Positions 1-13,215 of a stretch of DNA of 64,000 nucleotides are shown piece after piece; positions within the stretch are counted from its first letter, which is position 1, and every line of letters starts with the position of its first letter. The stretch lies in the NCBI GenBank assembly GCA_964019155.1, contig OZ025241.1, forward strand, positions 59,153,217-59,217,216, in the 5' to 3' direction. Origin of the DNA: Osedax fenrisi. Its lineage: Eukaryota > Annelida > Polychaeta > Sabellida > Siboglinidae. Under the pieces are notes generated by a model. It did no database searches. It was not told the DNA's origin and worked only from the letters and a program-made list of their open reading frames with translations. The position numbers and the translations under genes are program-made.

Positions 1-1734
1 CGAACCGGTCTAGTGTACAATGTACACAATGTATACTTTACAGTAGCCCGTTGTTGACAATTTTGCTATCTCGCTCACAATAGGTCATACATGTCATAAT
101 AAACATATTTATGAAGTTTCATCAACAAATATTTAATATTGATAAAGCAAAACCACGTTAATGAAGAAATATTTGCATTTATTTTACAATGTAAATTTCT
201 ATAAATAGAATTATTTTCTTATGTATTTTATATATTTGTGCAAGTGCGCGTTGTCATAAAAATAAAATATTTGGCAAATACGTGTATAAATATATTATAA
301 TATTAATAAAATAACAAATTATTTAAAAATTTAAATTAATTTATTTTTTTTTTATTTTTTAATGTAATTTATTCGACTATTTTTTTGATTAATTATTTTA
401 ATTAACGATCAAACTTTGTTGTGAGCCTATAATTGATATATATGAGGTATAATAAAAAAAAAATATTTTTCTAACAAAAAAATGTTTCAACTAGTATACC
501 CCAACATTTATTTGTTGTTAAAATGCTCAATAAAAGTCATTTTTTGAATAAATATATGCTATTTTTGTATCACTACTTATAATTTTATATTCATATAATG
601 ATGATAGACATATATAATATAATTTTTTTTTTTTATTATTCCATTGATAATTTTTTTTTCAATTAAGAAAAAAATTAAAAATTAAAATTAAAATTTCAAA
701 AAATTTTAATATTTTTTAAGGAGGTTTTTATAAATTACATATGCTAAAAGAAAATGTTTACTTGTAAACAATTTTTTCTTTCATATATCTGTAATTTAAA
801 TTTTTTCATACATTTTCAATTTACAAATTCCTATATATTTTTGAATATGGTTTCTCTTTCTGAATTGTTGTCAATTTTCAATTATTATTTTTGTATTATA
901 TTTAGAATGATTAAAAGGAGTTATTCAAATCGAGATGGCACTTTTATATGAAGGGAACTAACAAAATTACTATAACGGACTACCCTATAGGTATACTATA
1001 TACTATATACTATATACTATATACACAGTATACTGTACACTGTACAATATACACCTCTACTCAACCAAATAACGTATTCATGCCACAATCTTATATACAT
1101 TCATAGATGTAATTATTATTTTTTGTTCGATTATTGGGATATCGATATACAGGACTTCAACTAACTCGATATACCTACTTCCTGGATACGAAATAGGTAT
1201 ATAATCGTAGAGGCAATTCCTTTATTTAGGATATACCCTATTATATATATATAGAGGATAATAGTATACTGTCATATGACAGTATATCTACCTTGAATTT
1301 CATGATACCCGCTGTAGCATGACACATGATATCCTATGTCATGCTATATTAAGTAAGTAAGTAAGTAATTAAGTAAGTAAATCATTTATTTATACACTAG
1401 TTATATTCAAAAATCTCACAAGTGTTGAGAATATAAATAAATAAATAAATATATAAATTAATTTAATTGTCAACAAAAAAAAGTGGTAACTTTTTCTTGA
1501 ATTGATGATTACTCCTAATATATTAGCTATAGCTAATGTCCTAGGACATAGGTCTTATCTAGCGGGTATACATCCAATTTAAGGTAGCTATAGGCCCATA
1601 TCTTATAAAGGTATTCCCTACAATGTGTTTGTTATTATATACAGATTCATCAAGAATACTAACTTATATACAAGATATATAATCACATTGTTCGATTATA
1701 TAAGTGTAACTTATTTAATTATATCATTATATAA

Positions 1735-1767
<33 letters not shown>
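1..1767. other. AT-rich non-coding stretch
   Basis: Homopolymer T/A runs, a degenerate TATACTATATAC repeat (985-1025), GTAAGTAA and ATAAATAA short tandems (1351-1450). No gene seen. The 65-residue frame at 754 is AT-rich chance. Confidence 0.5.
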
Positions 1768-1769
<2 letters not shown>

Positions 1770-3235
1770 CCTTTTACATTTTACCTATCCCATAGAATGT
1801 GGATGCTGTAGAGGAGCAGGTTATTTCTTAACAATTTTCTTCCATCCTTCTCTATTTTTCGTCCTTAACATGCCTTCTTTCAACCCAATATCGGTCAATT
1901 CCACGATATTATCTTTCCATTGTATTGGGTATCCATCTCCTTCTTTTACCATCAATAGTACTTTGTAAAAGTGTTTTAGACATAGTATTATATCTTATTA
2001 CATGTTCAAACCATTGTAACTTTTTCGTAATAACCATTGCTAGTAATTCAGATTGAAATCCAATTTCACGTGTTACTATATATAGTATACTTCTTATATC
2101 AATATTAGTAATTCTTTCTATGTATGTTATATTCAGTAATATTCTTAAACATCTAATTTCTAGCGCTCTTGTTTTTCATTGCAGTTATTTGGTTATCGTC
2201 CTGTTTCACATGCATATAAGAATATTGAGCTGACTAACGATAGCATAAGTTTCATTTTCGATTTCAGTTGTAGCGATTTATCGTTCCATATAATATTTAG
2301 TTTAGATATAGCTGCTACCGCCTGTCCTGTTCTAGCTTTTCTTTCGGTCTTTGATCCTTTATCATCGATGATTGTTCCTAAGTATGTGAAGGTTTCAACA
2401 ATTGTAAGTGGTTCATTATTTATTTTTATTACGGATGTGAATTTACCTTCGGAATTAGTCATTATTGTGTTTTAGTGGCGTTAATCTCCATTCCATATGC
2501 GCGTGATGTGAAGTACATTTTTCTAATAAGACTGTTTAGTTCAAATTCACTACAAGCTTGTCCATCAATATTATCTGCGAATCTTAAATTTGTCATTATT
2601 CTTCCACCAATATTTACTGCTCCTATATGGGTATATAATGCGTCATTCATTATTTTTTCGATCATGATATTGAATAGTAGGATAAAGTATCAACCTTAAG
2701 ATTGACAATTTTCTCACTCCAGTTGTTGTCAGAAACCACTCTCCAACTTTTCCGTTGAAGTCACTGCATTTTCTGATTTACAATATAGGATTTGTATATA
2801 TTCAATTAGTTTTAGATTAATGTTAAATCTTTTCATCGACGACCATAATGCTTTATGGCAGACTCTATCAAATGCTTTCTTGAAGTCAATGATTACATGA
2901 TATAGCGGTTTGTTATGTTTGGCATATTTCTATGAGATGATTCTTAAAGTAAAAAAAACTAGTACTTATTCCTGCTCTAAATCCGGCTTGTTCTTCAGAA
3001 ATAAATTATTCAGTGATGTGTTGTAGTCTATGTAAGATAATTTTCAGCATTATTTTACTTGAGTGTGATATAAGTCTTATTGTTCTGTAATTTTCACATT
3101 TGTGTTGGCTTCCTTTCTTATTATCAATGATTTCGTCCAGTCTGATGGCCATATTCTGTGTTTCCCATATTGTATTACACATATCAGTAAATATTGTTAT
3201 TAGTATATTTCCTCCGGATTTAAGTAGTTTAGCAG
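1768..3235 (-). pseudogene. Decayed RTE-like LINE, RT domain to 3' end
   Basis: Minus-strand frames give the reverse-transcriptase series of an RTE-like non-LTR retrotransposon. They include ENYRTIRLISHSSKIMLKII (near 3080), EEQAGF (near 2990), GVRKLSI (near 2705), IGGRIMTNLRFADNIDG (2570-2620; FADD has become FADN), FTYLGTIIDDKGSK (near 2370) and SIFLYACET (2200-2230). The C-terminal ITKKLQWFEHVIRYNTMSK motif (near 2020) follows. Several frameshifts and stops separate the pieces, so it is not functional. The element is 5'-truncated near 3235 and ends next to an (AT)n tract. Confidence 0.85.
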
Positions 3236-3597
3236 TTATATAGTATATATATTAAAACGTTTTACAGTACAAAATAAATGAAAAATTATCGAAATATATT
3301 AGTTGTAATTATACATTATGTTATATATATAATCAGTATATCTTACCAGTTTACAATGAATATATAAATTATATATAACATATTTCCAATAAATATATAA
3401 ATTTGTTTAAATAGATTATATATATAAGCTTATTTATATATTATTATATATAGGCTACATTTATTGTAAGATAACAATATATGTATTATTATAAAGAGAG
3501 TAGATATAAATATATAAATTACTGTGATGAATATGAATTGAAATAGAAATCATAAAATCAATTGCTTTGAAATCAATTTTATGCTGTCTAACTTCAA

Positions 3598-3625
3598 ATG
3601 GCATTTACTCATGAGTAAATGCCAT
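3598..3625. repeat. Perfect 28-bp palindrome
   Basis: The arm ATGGCATTTACTCA is immediately followed by its exact complement with no loop. It probably forms a cruciform. No context gene. Confidence 0.85.
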
Positions 3626-3845
3626 GTAATTCTGCAGAATAATAAATTCGCGCTAGGTATGTGTGTATAAATCTAGGTAACTCAAAAACTATTATAAGTA
3701 CTATACTAATTTGTTTAGCATTGTATACAAAACAAATATATAAATAATCCTATATCATAAATATTTAGATATTTGTATATGTATAATTGAAAAATATCAA
3801 TTTCTATAGAATATACATATTAGAAAATATAGAGTTTTTTATTTA

Positions 3846-3908
3846 TATATTATGAATAATATATATTATGAATAATATATATTATGAATAATATATATTA
3901 TGAATAAT
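3846..3908 (+). repeat. 16-bp tandem repeat
   Basis: Four units of TATATTATGAATAATA. Confidence 0.85.
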
Positions 3909-4664
3909 GTTATGGTATAGGAGTATGTGTGTGAATGTAATTAATATAAAAAACTAGCTCAATTCATTGAATTGAATTATGTGTGCCTAACTCTGAATAT
4001 ACCCATTATTTGCTATCTCAATACATCGTGGCTAGCGTAGTTCAACATGCCCTTAAAGACAAACGAAAAATGATCGATAATATAAATAAAATATAGCGTA
4101 AAAACAATCGAAAAAATAAATAAAATACATTAATTCAGTAAAAGGCATCGAAATATTCTATTTCTGCTTTAAATATATTGAATCTTAACTGTGTAATATT
4201 AATAACATTAATATTAATAAATTATTAATTATATAGTTTAATTATTTAAATAATACATTTCAAATATATTACAACAGAATATGTTTAAAATCAAATAAAT
4301 CAATACTAGTATGAAACAAACAAATAAAGTAATACTTATCACGTTTAACATATTTTAAATCCACCTTGATTGTAATCCAAATTTATATGAAATATTATAT
4401 TAATTTATTCATAAATAGAAATTTATATATAAAATAATGAAATCGTTTATTGATTATTTACTCTTGTTGATTGTTTACTTTAGATAGTCGTAGAATTAAC
4501 ATTCTTATCAAAATATTATATGCTCCAATCGTATCGTATACGATAATATATATATATATATATTGTAATAATATATTCCTGTTATATAAGCATGACAGCG
4601 CATATGATGTATATATAACTACACTGTATAATATATACAGTACCGTGTATTACCACGTACACAG

Positions 4665-4703
<39 letters not shown>

Positions 4704-4873
4704 CTGTATACAGTATTGTGATTTTGAATAGGTATAACCATATATAATATAGGTGTATAATATAGTAGTTTATATATTATACTATATATTATACTATATA
4801 TTATACTGTATATTATACTATATATAGTATACTATACATAGCACTGCATGTAATATAAGATTTCGGTATATAG

Positions 4874-5410
4874 TAGTGATGTAAATGATGCCGAGCTTTT
4901 GATGCCGAGCCGAGACTTTCATTTTTGTGAAAAAAAACGAGCCCGAGCCGAGCCGAGACTCTAGCTAAACGAGCCATAGCCGAACCTAGAATCTAGCCAA
5001 ACGAGCCCGAGCCGAATTGAGAATTTTACAAAATAATACCGAGCCGAAATGATGCATTTTTGAAATTACATTTTAATAATAATTTTTATATATTTCACAT
5101 TTACATCAATTTAAAAAAAAATAATCTACGCCAACTTCGCGATTCAGTGAATAATAATGTAAATTGCATCTATTGGTGTACATAATACCGAGATTTTTGA
5201 TGCCGAGCCAAAACTTTTGGTTATTGATGCCGAGTCGAGACTTTCATTTTCGGAAAACAACGAGCCCGAGCCGAGCAGAGACTCTAGCCAAACGAGCCCG
5301 AACCGAGCCGAGACTCTAACAAAACGAGCCCGAGCCGAGTTGAGACTTTAGGTTACTGAGACTGAGACTGCATCATGCTTTAGATTTGAGCATGATTTAC
5401 TGCATCACTA
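4874..5410. mobile_element. Non-autonomous hAT-like element A
   Basis: Flanked by the exact 8-bp duplication GTATATAG (4866-4873 and 5411-5418). The left end TAGTGATGTAAATGATGC and the right end GCATGATTTACTGCATCACTA are imperfect inverted repeats. The interior is built of degenerate CGAGCCCGAGCCGAG / GACTCTAGC(C/T)AAA units and contains GAGACTGAGACTGCATC. No ORF. Confidence 0.82.
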
Positions 5411-5720
5411 GTATATAGTATATACACAGTTACCTACACTTTAGCCACGGAATCATATAATACATTAATATATTAATATTATAATGATATATATAAATTA
5501 TGTCAATAGGTTATCTCAAGGACTACTAGACCATCAGACTGACGGCGTAGGTGAATATGCATGTTTTAGTAGTATGCTATGGCATACCCTATAGTTTTAT
5601 AACGAATGTAATATACATTTTTCTATTGTTATTATAATATTATTACAAAACTACATTGATGTTTATTAAGATACTGATAATTTAAAAACACTAGAATTGA
5701 CACACTATGAAATACTTATA

Positions 5721-6020
5721 TATTGTTATTGTTATTGTTATTTCTATTTGGTAGAGTCCTTTCATCCCATCCAGGAACTTAGATGAAGTTTTCACTTATA
5801 ACCATGTATGGCTCTAATGTCCCTTCGAAGCCGCTCTCGTGTTAAGGCATCCATGGTTTTAACGAGAGCCGATCATTTATTTATACACAATTATATAAGA
5901 TCACTTCTAAATAATATTTTAAGACCCATTTTATAAAATTAAGTAATGGTCCGGACGAGGCTGAACCCGTGTCCTACTGCTTGTGTGTCTGACGCCTTAG
6001 CCACTGAGCCACACAGGCAG
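5721..6020 (-). mobile_element. tRNA-derived SINE, copy 1
   Basis: The minus strand starts with a tRNA-like head (CTGCCTGTGTGGCTCAGTGG = A box region, then a B-box region near GGGTTCAGCCTCGTCCGG). A shared body follows, containing AAGTGATCTTATATAA and CTTCATCTAAGTTCCTGG. It ends in a TTATTGTTATTGTTA-type (AACAATA) tail. The 5' head abuts an AT tract. This B box has lost a G, so pol III activity is doubtful. Confidence 0.88.
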
Positions 6021-6540
6021 TTATATATATCGATATATATATACCTTTAATTCCGAATATTAACAATAATGTAAAGTTCCCAATAATGTCACTTGAATAC
6101 ATTAGTTATTCACCTACACAGATAAAGTAGCACTGCAAATAGATTCAGCACTAATGCATCGATCCAATGGAAACTAATGGCAATCCTTAGTTGATGTGCG
6201 AATATGCAAGCTTCAACTCACCTCTTTTTTAAATTATAACCTTGCATGTGTATATTGCAATATCAATCTCGTTGTATTTATTTATTATTTTTAATTTACG
6301 ATATTTCTCGCAAATACCGAATACCCTTGGCTAATAAAAACACTTTCCGCAAACTATTAAAACATCAACTAACTATTTGTTATGTCATAGGTTAACATAC
6401 AAATGTAATTGCTGACGCAGCGTAATAAGTAGTTACATGTGACCGTACGACATAGTGTATATCGGTGTTTGTGATGCGAGTAACACAGTCTAAGCGAGAT
6501 ATTATACCGATAATAATTGTGTGCTATATGTATAGTTAGA

Positions 6541-6716
6541 GCGCGTTCACACGGTGCATTACTGTGACGATACAACGTCGTAGATTTCATCGTACTTCTA
6601 CCACAACGTAAAAAGTTCTCGTATACGAATCTATAGCTTATAATCTGTGGCGATAGCGTCTTCACAGATTCTAGTCTGCGATGATTGTATGTACCGTGTA
6701 AACACGATCTGACAGT
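6541..6716. mobile_element. Candidate MITE with GCGTTCACACGGTGCAT ends
   Basis: AGCGCGTTCACACGGTGCAT at the left resembles the complement of the right side (ATGTACCGTGTAAACACGAT), and ACGTCGTAGATTTCATCG and TCTGCGATGATTG follow inside. Higher CpG than surroundings. An open frame runs through it on the minus strand but shows no domain. Ends are imperfect. Confidence 0.4.
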
Positions 6717-6837
6717 TTAATGTGATGTTTACGCGATGTATCAGCTAGATATCTGGCAGGATATCGGCCTTGTATGTATCGTAGCCCTTATAATTATCGA
6801 TAATCCTGGTGCTCAGAACAATATCGTATACGTATAC

Positions 6838-6873
<36 letters not shown>

Positions 6874-6904
6874 CATTGTATCACGCATATATGTCACGCT
6901 GGAT

Positions 6905-6943
6905 AATAAAACACGCCCATCGAGTACGTCACGATGGGCGTGT
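6905..6943. repeat. Perfect 14-bp inverted repeat
   Basis: AAACACGCCCATCG and CGATGGGCGTGTTT are separated by AGTACGTCA, forming a strong hairpin. The GGGCGTGTTT half also occurs in the rabphilin promoter island (56477-56485). Confidence 0.75.
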
Positions 6944-7451
6944 TTAAATCATAAATAGACTATTAACGCGTCGCGTATCCATAATAAAATCCGATTTAAA
7001 TTGTATTTCGGGGTGTTTAATTACACATTTATAAATATATTTAAACATTGATAAACAAAAGTGTTGTCCAACTATTATGAATACCGCACAATTATATGTC
7101 CAACTGACAATGATATAAATATCATACCCTGAGAGTTAATTATTTTTATTAATTGATTGCTAAATGGAATTAGGTAGTATAGTAGGAGTTTAACTGGAAT
7201 TAGAATGTATACTGATTGTAGTTTTAGTAATTGTCGCATATAGCGAATTTCATCGCAATCCACTCGGTATGTTTAATGATTAATTAATTTTAGATATTAT
7301 TGAACTTAATAAGAAGACTATAGTCTTATATGGAGCATGAATAACAGTTGGCACAAGAAGAAAGTAGAACAATATATGTATTAAAAAATCGGTTACGATT
7401 GTGATTAGTTAATATTGACAGGCGATGATCTAGAATAGTAGTTCCAAACAT

Positions 7452-8331
7452 ATGAGTCATGAGTCATGACCATGGTGAGTTAAATTCGGCCTTTACCTAA
7501 TTTAAGTAAAAAGGCCGAATTTAGCTTATTTTCGGCCTTTTGAAAACCTTATATTCGGCTTAAATTCGGCCTTTCTATATTTTATCAATATAGTTCTATC
7601 TATATATACTTAATATGGTTAATTAATTTAATTAATATATATAATATTGTATGGCATTGCATTAATTTTAGTATAAAAAAATATATTGGTATCAATATAC
7701 CCAGAAAACCATAACAGCAGATTTAAATACTTATTAAAGAATTTTATAAACCTTTTTAATCAAATTTTCGAACATTATCATTTAAAGTATGATTTAATAC
7801 AACCTATGTAAACTTTTTTAAAACATATTTCTACTGCTTTAATAATTAAGTATTAAAGCCTGATTTCATTCTGATTTACAAATCTCCGATATCTTAAGAT
7901 ATATTTAAATATGTCTTAATAAGATTTAAATCTGACAACATTTATTACTGCTTTAAAAAGTATTTAAATCTGCTATTGATGTTTGCTGGGAAAATATATC
8001 ATATATGTGGAAATTATTAAATCAGAATTAAATCGGGCTTTATAAAGTATTATAATTATTAATTATTAAAGCTATAGAAAGATATTTTAAAAATGTTTAA
8101 ATCAGTTGAATTAAAGCACATTTTAAATCAGAATGTTCGAAAATCTGATTGTAATTGCTTTATAAACTGCTTTAATAAGTATTTAAATCTGCTATTAAGG
8201 TCTGCTGTGTAGTATTTAAATCAATGATTAAGTACAAGTAAAAAAGAAATTAATTATATTTTCATTAAATAATTAAATTGTTTTGAGTGTATACTTTAAG
8301 TGCAATGTTTGAAAGATGGCTCTTTCCTTCA

Positions 8332-8380
<49 letters not shown>

Positions 8381-9022
8381 ATGAGCTCCACACCAGACCC
8401 TAACTTATCCTGGTAAGGAAGCTCTTTGTATTATACTTGATACAGCTTGGATAATAATATATAAATAATGTAATAATAAATATAATTTTATATTTCCAGT
8501 CTTCACATACCTTCTACTACTTGTGACATTGACGTAAATAAAACTTGCTTGTATGCTTCTCAAAGATAGGAAAGTTTAATAGGTGCACATCATGCATTTT
8601 GTTATTAGTATAAAATCGTATTCTCATATCAAGATACGCATATGACATGTATGTTGACAAATACATTGCTAAAGAGAATGCCAAACAATCTTATTATAAT
8701 TCCCTTAATAATTAATCTTCAATAATTACGAATTGACTTACTTACATTGTTAATATTGTATCAAAATTTGCTTTTACTTGTAGTATTATTTACATATAAT
8801 ATACATATTACTATTAAGTATTTATTTTATTACTTTTAATGATTTAAGATAGGAAAATAAGTGTTTAAAAAAAGACCGAATTTAGCTTATTTTCGGCCTT
8901 TGAGTATCCTTATATTCGGCAAAATTCGGCCTTTTGACGAAAAGGCCGAATTTAACTCACCCTGGTCATGACCCAAATAAGGTTCATTGGATTGTGTTGT
9001 TGGGTCATGACTCATGACTCAT
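7452..9022. mobile_element. Element with compound inverted ends
   Basis: The outer ends ATGAGTCATGAGTCATGACC (7452-7471) and its exact complement (9003-9022) form a 20-bp inverted repeat. Further in, TGAGTTAAATTCGGCCTTT (7477-7495) pairs with AAAGGCCGAATTTAACTCA (8941-8959), and several AAATTCGGCC copies lie in between on both sides. The interior repeats TTTAAATCTGCTATTA and GCTTTAATAA motifs and an (AT)n tract. No ORF. It looks like a non-autonomous DNA transposon, superfamily undetermined. Confidence 0.7.
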
Positions 9023-9607
9023 GAGACAATTTCTAGATTCTATAAAATAAAACATAAACCAATTATAATTGTCCTTATTATAGTCTTTATAAGGACATAA
9101 CAATTGTTACCAAATTCAGATTAAAACAAATAATAGAATGATTAAGGGAATTAACTGAACTATACAGGTATACAAATAAAAAATATAATATGGACACTTG
9201 CATTCGAGATATAACATAATTCACTGACATAAGGTTACTCTCAGTACTGTGACATTGAATGACTACTATACCAGAATAATATATAGGACGGTGTTTTTAT
9301 AAATAATCTGATGAATATATTTAGCAGAAATAACTTATTCCGTGGTTTTAAATATGTTCGATAATTTGGAAATTATTCGTTTACCTGATAACGTAGACAA
9401 GTTGAGAGTTGATTTATTCAATATATGAATAATATGTAAGTTTTCATAGTACAGTAGATAGGATAAAATACATATGAATAATATCAGTGATATGAACAAT
9501 ATGATCTAACAATAAGGAGTAGCTAATGCATAAAAGTATCATAAAGTGAATAACCATCTAAAAATGAATACACTATTTTATTAATCTAATGAAAAATAGA
9601 GTTGTCA

Positions 9608-9610
<3 letters not shown>

Positions 9611-9656
<46 letters not shown>
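9611..9656. repeat. (AT)n tract
   Basis: A pure AT run. Comparable tracts lie at 1738-1768, 6838-6871, 8332-8375, 10887-10934, 13772-13801, 13827-13858, 15521-15550, 20158-20198, 20618-20659, 22533-22565, 22755-22800, 32638-32668, 42207-42250, 52317-52348, 54294-54319 and 54696-54729. Confidence 0.95.
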
Positions 9657-9658
<2 letters not shown>

Positions 9659-10279
9659 ATATACGATTTTTTTAAAGATTTAAACGAAAGTAAAATTTGT
9701 TTAAGTTTGAATCAAAGGTAATAGTGAAATTATAAGAAATAAGATAAATCTTAGTAATATATATGATCAATTTATAATTAAGTGGATATAACTAAGAAAA
9801 TGACATTTATGTTAATGTTTGTGGGTAAAAATATATAAATTGAGTATTCAAGTATTATCTTCTAACAGATAATAAAGTGACTATATGATATACAGTATAT
9901 CATATACTCTAACGTTGGTTTGTCAACCAGTAATAACAGTTGATAGGTATAGATTTACCTATAGATTTAAATATATAATTAATAGTGGTTAAGAAATTTC
10001 TAAAATTAGAAGAAATGGTAGTATATAAGCTTAAATAAATGGTAGCTTTATAAGAAAACTAAATATGTCATATTAATATTTATTAAAATTTTATTTTAAC
10101 AAGGGGATAATATATATATAAATGAAAAAATAATTGTATATTTGAATTTTAATAAATATGCAAAACCTCTCCAAGAATTGAAGTAGATATTTTAGCAAGA
10201 GAATAGCAGTCATTATTGGCAAGCCACGTTGATTAAATCCAAATTTAAGTTAAGGTAATATATGATACACTGTTAAAAA

Positions 10280-10620
10280 TAAGGGTATAACATCATGAAT
10301 TATATGGTATAACATATGGAAATACGAGTTATACCATACAATTACGTTAAATGGTATAAGATCACATATTATATGGTATAACATTTGATTTTTTTAGTTA
10401 TACCATATAGCTTAATTGAAATGGTATAAGATCACACATTATATAGTATAACATTTGTTTTTTTTAGTTATACCATATAGCTTAATTTAAATTGTATAAG
10501 ATTACGAATGATATGGTATAACATTCGTAATTTTTAGTTATACCATTATCTATTAAATATAATGGTATAACTTTATGAATTATATGGTATACAATATGGA
10601 AATACCAGTTATACCATAAC
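10280..10620. repeat. GTTATACCAT / ATGGTATAAC hairpin repeat array
   Basis: About three tandem units of 95-105 bp, each with ATGGTATAAGATCACA(T/C)ATTATAT, GGTATAACATTTG and then TTTTTAGTTATACCATATAG. Each unit is itself an inverted repeat. Non-coding. Confidence 0.75.
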
Positions 10621-10883
10621 ATTTTAAAATTAAGTTTAAATTTGATTGAAAATAAAATGTATAAGAAATATAATTCATAATAGTATCCTTCATAATATAA
10701 TTAATATAACAGTTTACTTATTGTTGTGTTATATTATTATAGACATAGAATTTATTGCTTCTAATTGCAATTAAACTGGTTTTCAGAAACTATATAGATT
10801 CCTCATATGGAAATATGTATACATATACATATTTCCTAAATTTTATATACAAATACTTATAATTATTCGAGTGTATGTATACA

Positions 10884-10939
<56 letters not shown>

Positions 10940-11215
10940 TATATACACATAATTCCATTTTATGTATTAACATATTTTATTTCCACTCTACACTCAACAT
11001 GAGAAGCATTTATTTTTCAACACATTACAATATACATAAGGTATTTATACTTATATTATATATATATATATATATATATAAATTATATAATATTATATAT
11101 AATAATATAAAAGTTTTATAATATATAATTTTATAATATATTTATATATTATTTATAATATATAATTAAATTGTTAGAATATAATTACATAATTATATAT
11201 ATATGTTATAACGTC

Positions 11216-11306
11216 AAAGTTGTAGATATATCGATTAATGTAATATACATTTAAATCTATTTAGCATTATGTAACAGAAATCGATATATCTACATTACAA
11301 CTTTAA
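11216..11306. repeat. Imperfect inverted repeat, about 20-bp arms
   Basis: AAGTTGTAGATATATCGATT at the left pairs with AATCGATATATCTACATTAC and AACTT at the right, with a 45-bp spacer. Possibly a small MITE remnant. Confidence 0.5.
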
Positions 11307-11991
11307 ACTAGATTTCGGTGTCTCGCTCTGTGTTAATTACATAGCCATAGCCATGTAAATGTTTGTTTTTATGGTATTTTATATTGTTATCGTCTGTTAT
11401 ATTTCTTTATTTGTCTATAGGATTAGTTGCCTAGAATAAATTCCATTCAGTGAGATTGGCTCATTCTTCGGTCTGCATCTCATCGGGTAGGTACTATTAT
11501 TATTATTATTATAATTATTATTATGTTATATTATTATTATGTTCAGCAGGTCTTTGCTTTGATTAATAAATTATATTAGAACATCCACTTTATTACATAT
11601 ATATATATTATAAAATTATGATAACTATATGCTATAGAATATAATATTGTATATATATTAATATGCAGGAAACTGAAGAATTATTTGCAGAATTTCAAAT
11701 TCATTTAAAATATTAGAAAAACGGCCGGAGAGGGATGAAAAAGCATATAACGTATATACACAAATATATAAACGAATATATTGATGTGCTAGGTAGCGAT
11801 AATACGCAAACTGATCAAACAGGCAATTTAGTTATCTAATTAATAACATTAGTTAAATATCTATATAAAATAAATATGCAATTATATTGTATTACTCCAT
11901 ATGGATAGTATACTATATATCCAGATATGGTCAATTATTTATTTTATTTTTAGCTCACAATGTAATTAAATTTAATAATATTACTAATAGT

Positions 11992-12029
<38 letters not shown>

Positions 12030-12837
12030 TGTTAACTGTTGTACAAATATTATCAATATCCTTCTATCCTTAATCAAATATAGATTATAAAGTCTATAAT
12101 TAAATAAATAATATAATTTTTCCAAAAATAGATGCGGGAATCTTATATTTTATGATGGGAGTTTGCGAATTATTGAAAAATGAATTTACAATGAAAATAA
12201 AAATAAGGTTACTTAATAATTACTTAATAACTATAGATTTAATATTATAGTTATTTTATGATTTTTCGTATGCTAATTCAAAAGTATAGTATACTCTATT
12301 ATATATATAACTGCTATTGGATTTTTCTAATTACAATTCTAACCTATACTTTATATAGTATTATCATATATGATATTAACTGTATAAAGTTTCTTATACG
12401 ATACATATGTATACTATTATATAATATGCAATATTATTATATACTCGAGTATACTATATATATATATATAGATATACTATATAACTTATATAAATATTTT
12501 AATTTTAATTGCAGGAAATAATTACTCCATATATCAGAAAAGAGGATGCTTATTATGTGTGTCGATAATTGTTTGGTTTTCGTTCAAAATAATTTATTTC
12601 GTATAGAATAAAATATATTTTATTAAGTGGTATTGTTAATTTTATTTGTTTCATAACATGTCCTACAAACATTAATTGTTTATGTAATTTTGTATCACGT
12701 TATTTATTTTAAAATGTATCTGTTAATTAACAATATTGTTACACTAACATATATGTGGTTTTTAGAAAATAAATTATCATTATAAATGTCGATTCCATAT
12801 ATAAATTAATAATATAGAATAGTAAGTTATTATAAGC

Positions 12838-13215
12838 ACTGGTATAAATTTAAATAAAATATAGTATAACTTTTAATAAATTATGGTATAACTTTATATA
12901 ATATATGGTATAAATGATAATAAATTATGGTATAACTTTATATCAAATATGGTATAACTTTTTATAAATTATGGTATAACTTTATATAATATATGGTATA
13001 AATGTTAATAAATTATGGTATAACTTTATATCAAATATGGTATAAATTTTAATAAATTATGGAATAACTTTGTATCAAATATGGTATAACTTTTTATAAA
13101 ATATGGTATAACTTTATATAATATATGGTATAACTTTTTATAAAATATGGTATAACTTTTTTAATTAGTTATACCGTAAATGGTATACCAGGGCGCCACG
13201 GTGTTATACCATTTT
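12838..13215 (+). repeat. ATGGTATAACTTT satellite-like array
   Basis: A run of more than ten units of about 24 bp (ATATGGTATAACTTTTTATA with variants ATAAATTTTAATAAATT). It ends in an inverted GTTATACC and GGGCGCCACGGTGTTATACC. It shares its core with 10280-10620. Confidence 0.8.

Larger units (their letters stand above)
3236..4873. other. AT-rich non-coding stretch
   Basis: Contains the 28-bp palindrome, the 16-bp tandem repeat and ATACTATATATT repeats (4750-4845). No exon seen. Confidence 0.5.

Noticed and set aside
2179..2699. Plus-strand frames over 2179-2699
   Set aside because: Antisense shadows of the minus-strand RTE LINE.
6369..6665. 98-residue minus-strand frame
   Set aside because: Cys/His/Tyr-rich without motif spacing, overlaps a candidate MITE, and no splice context.
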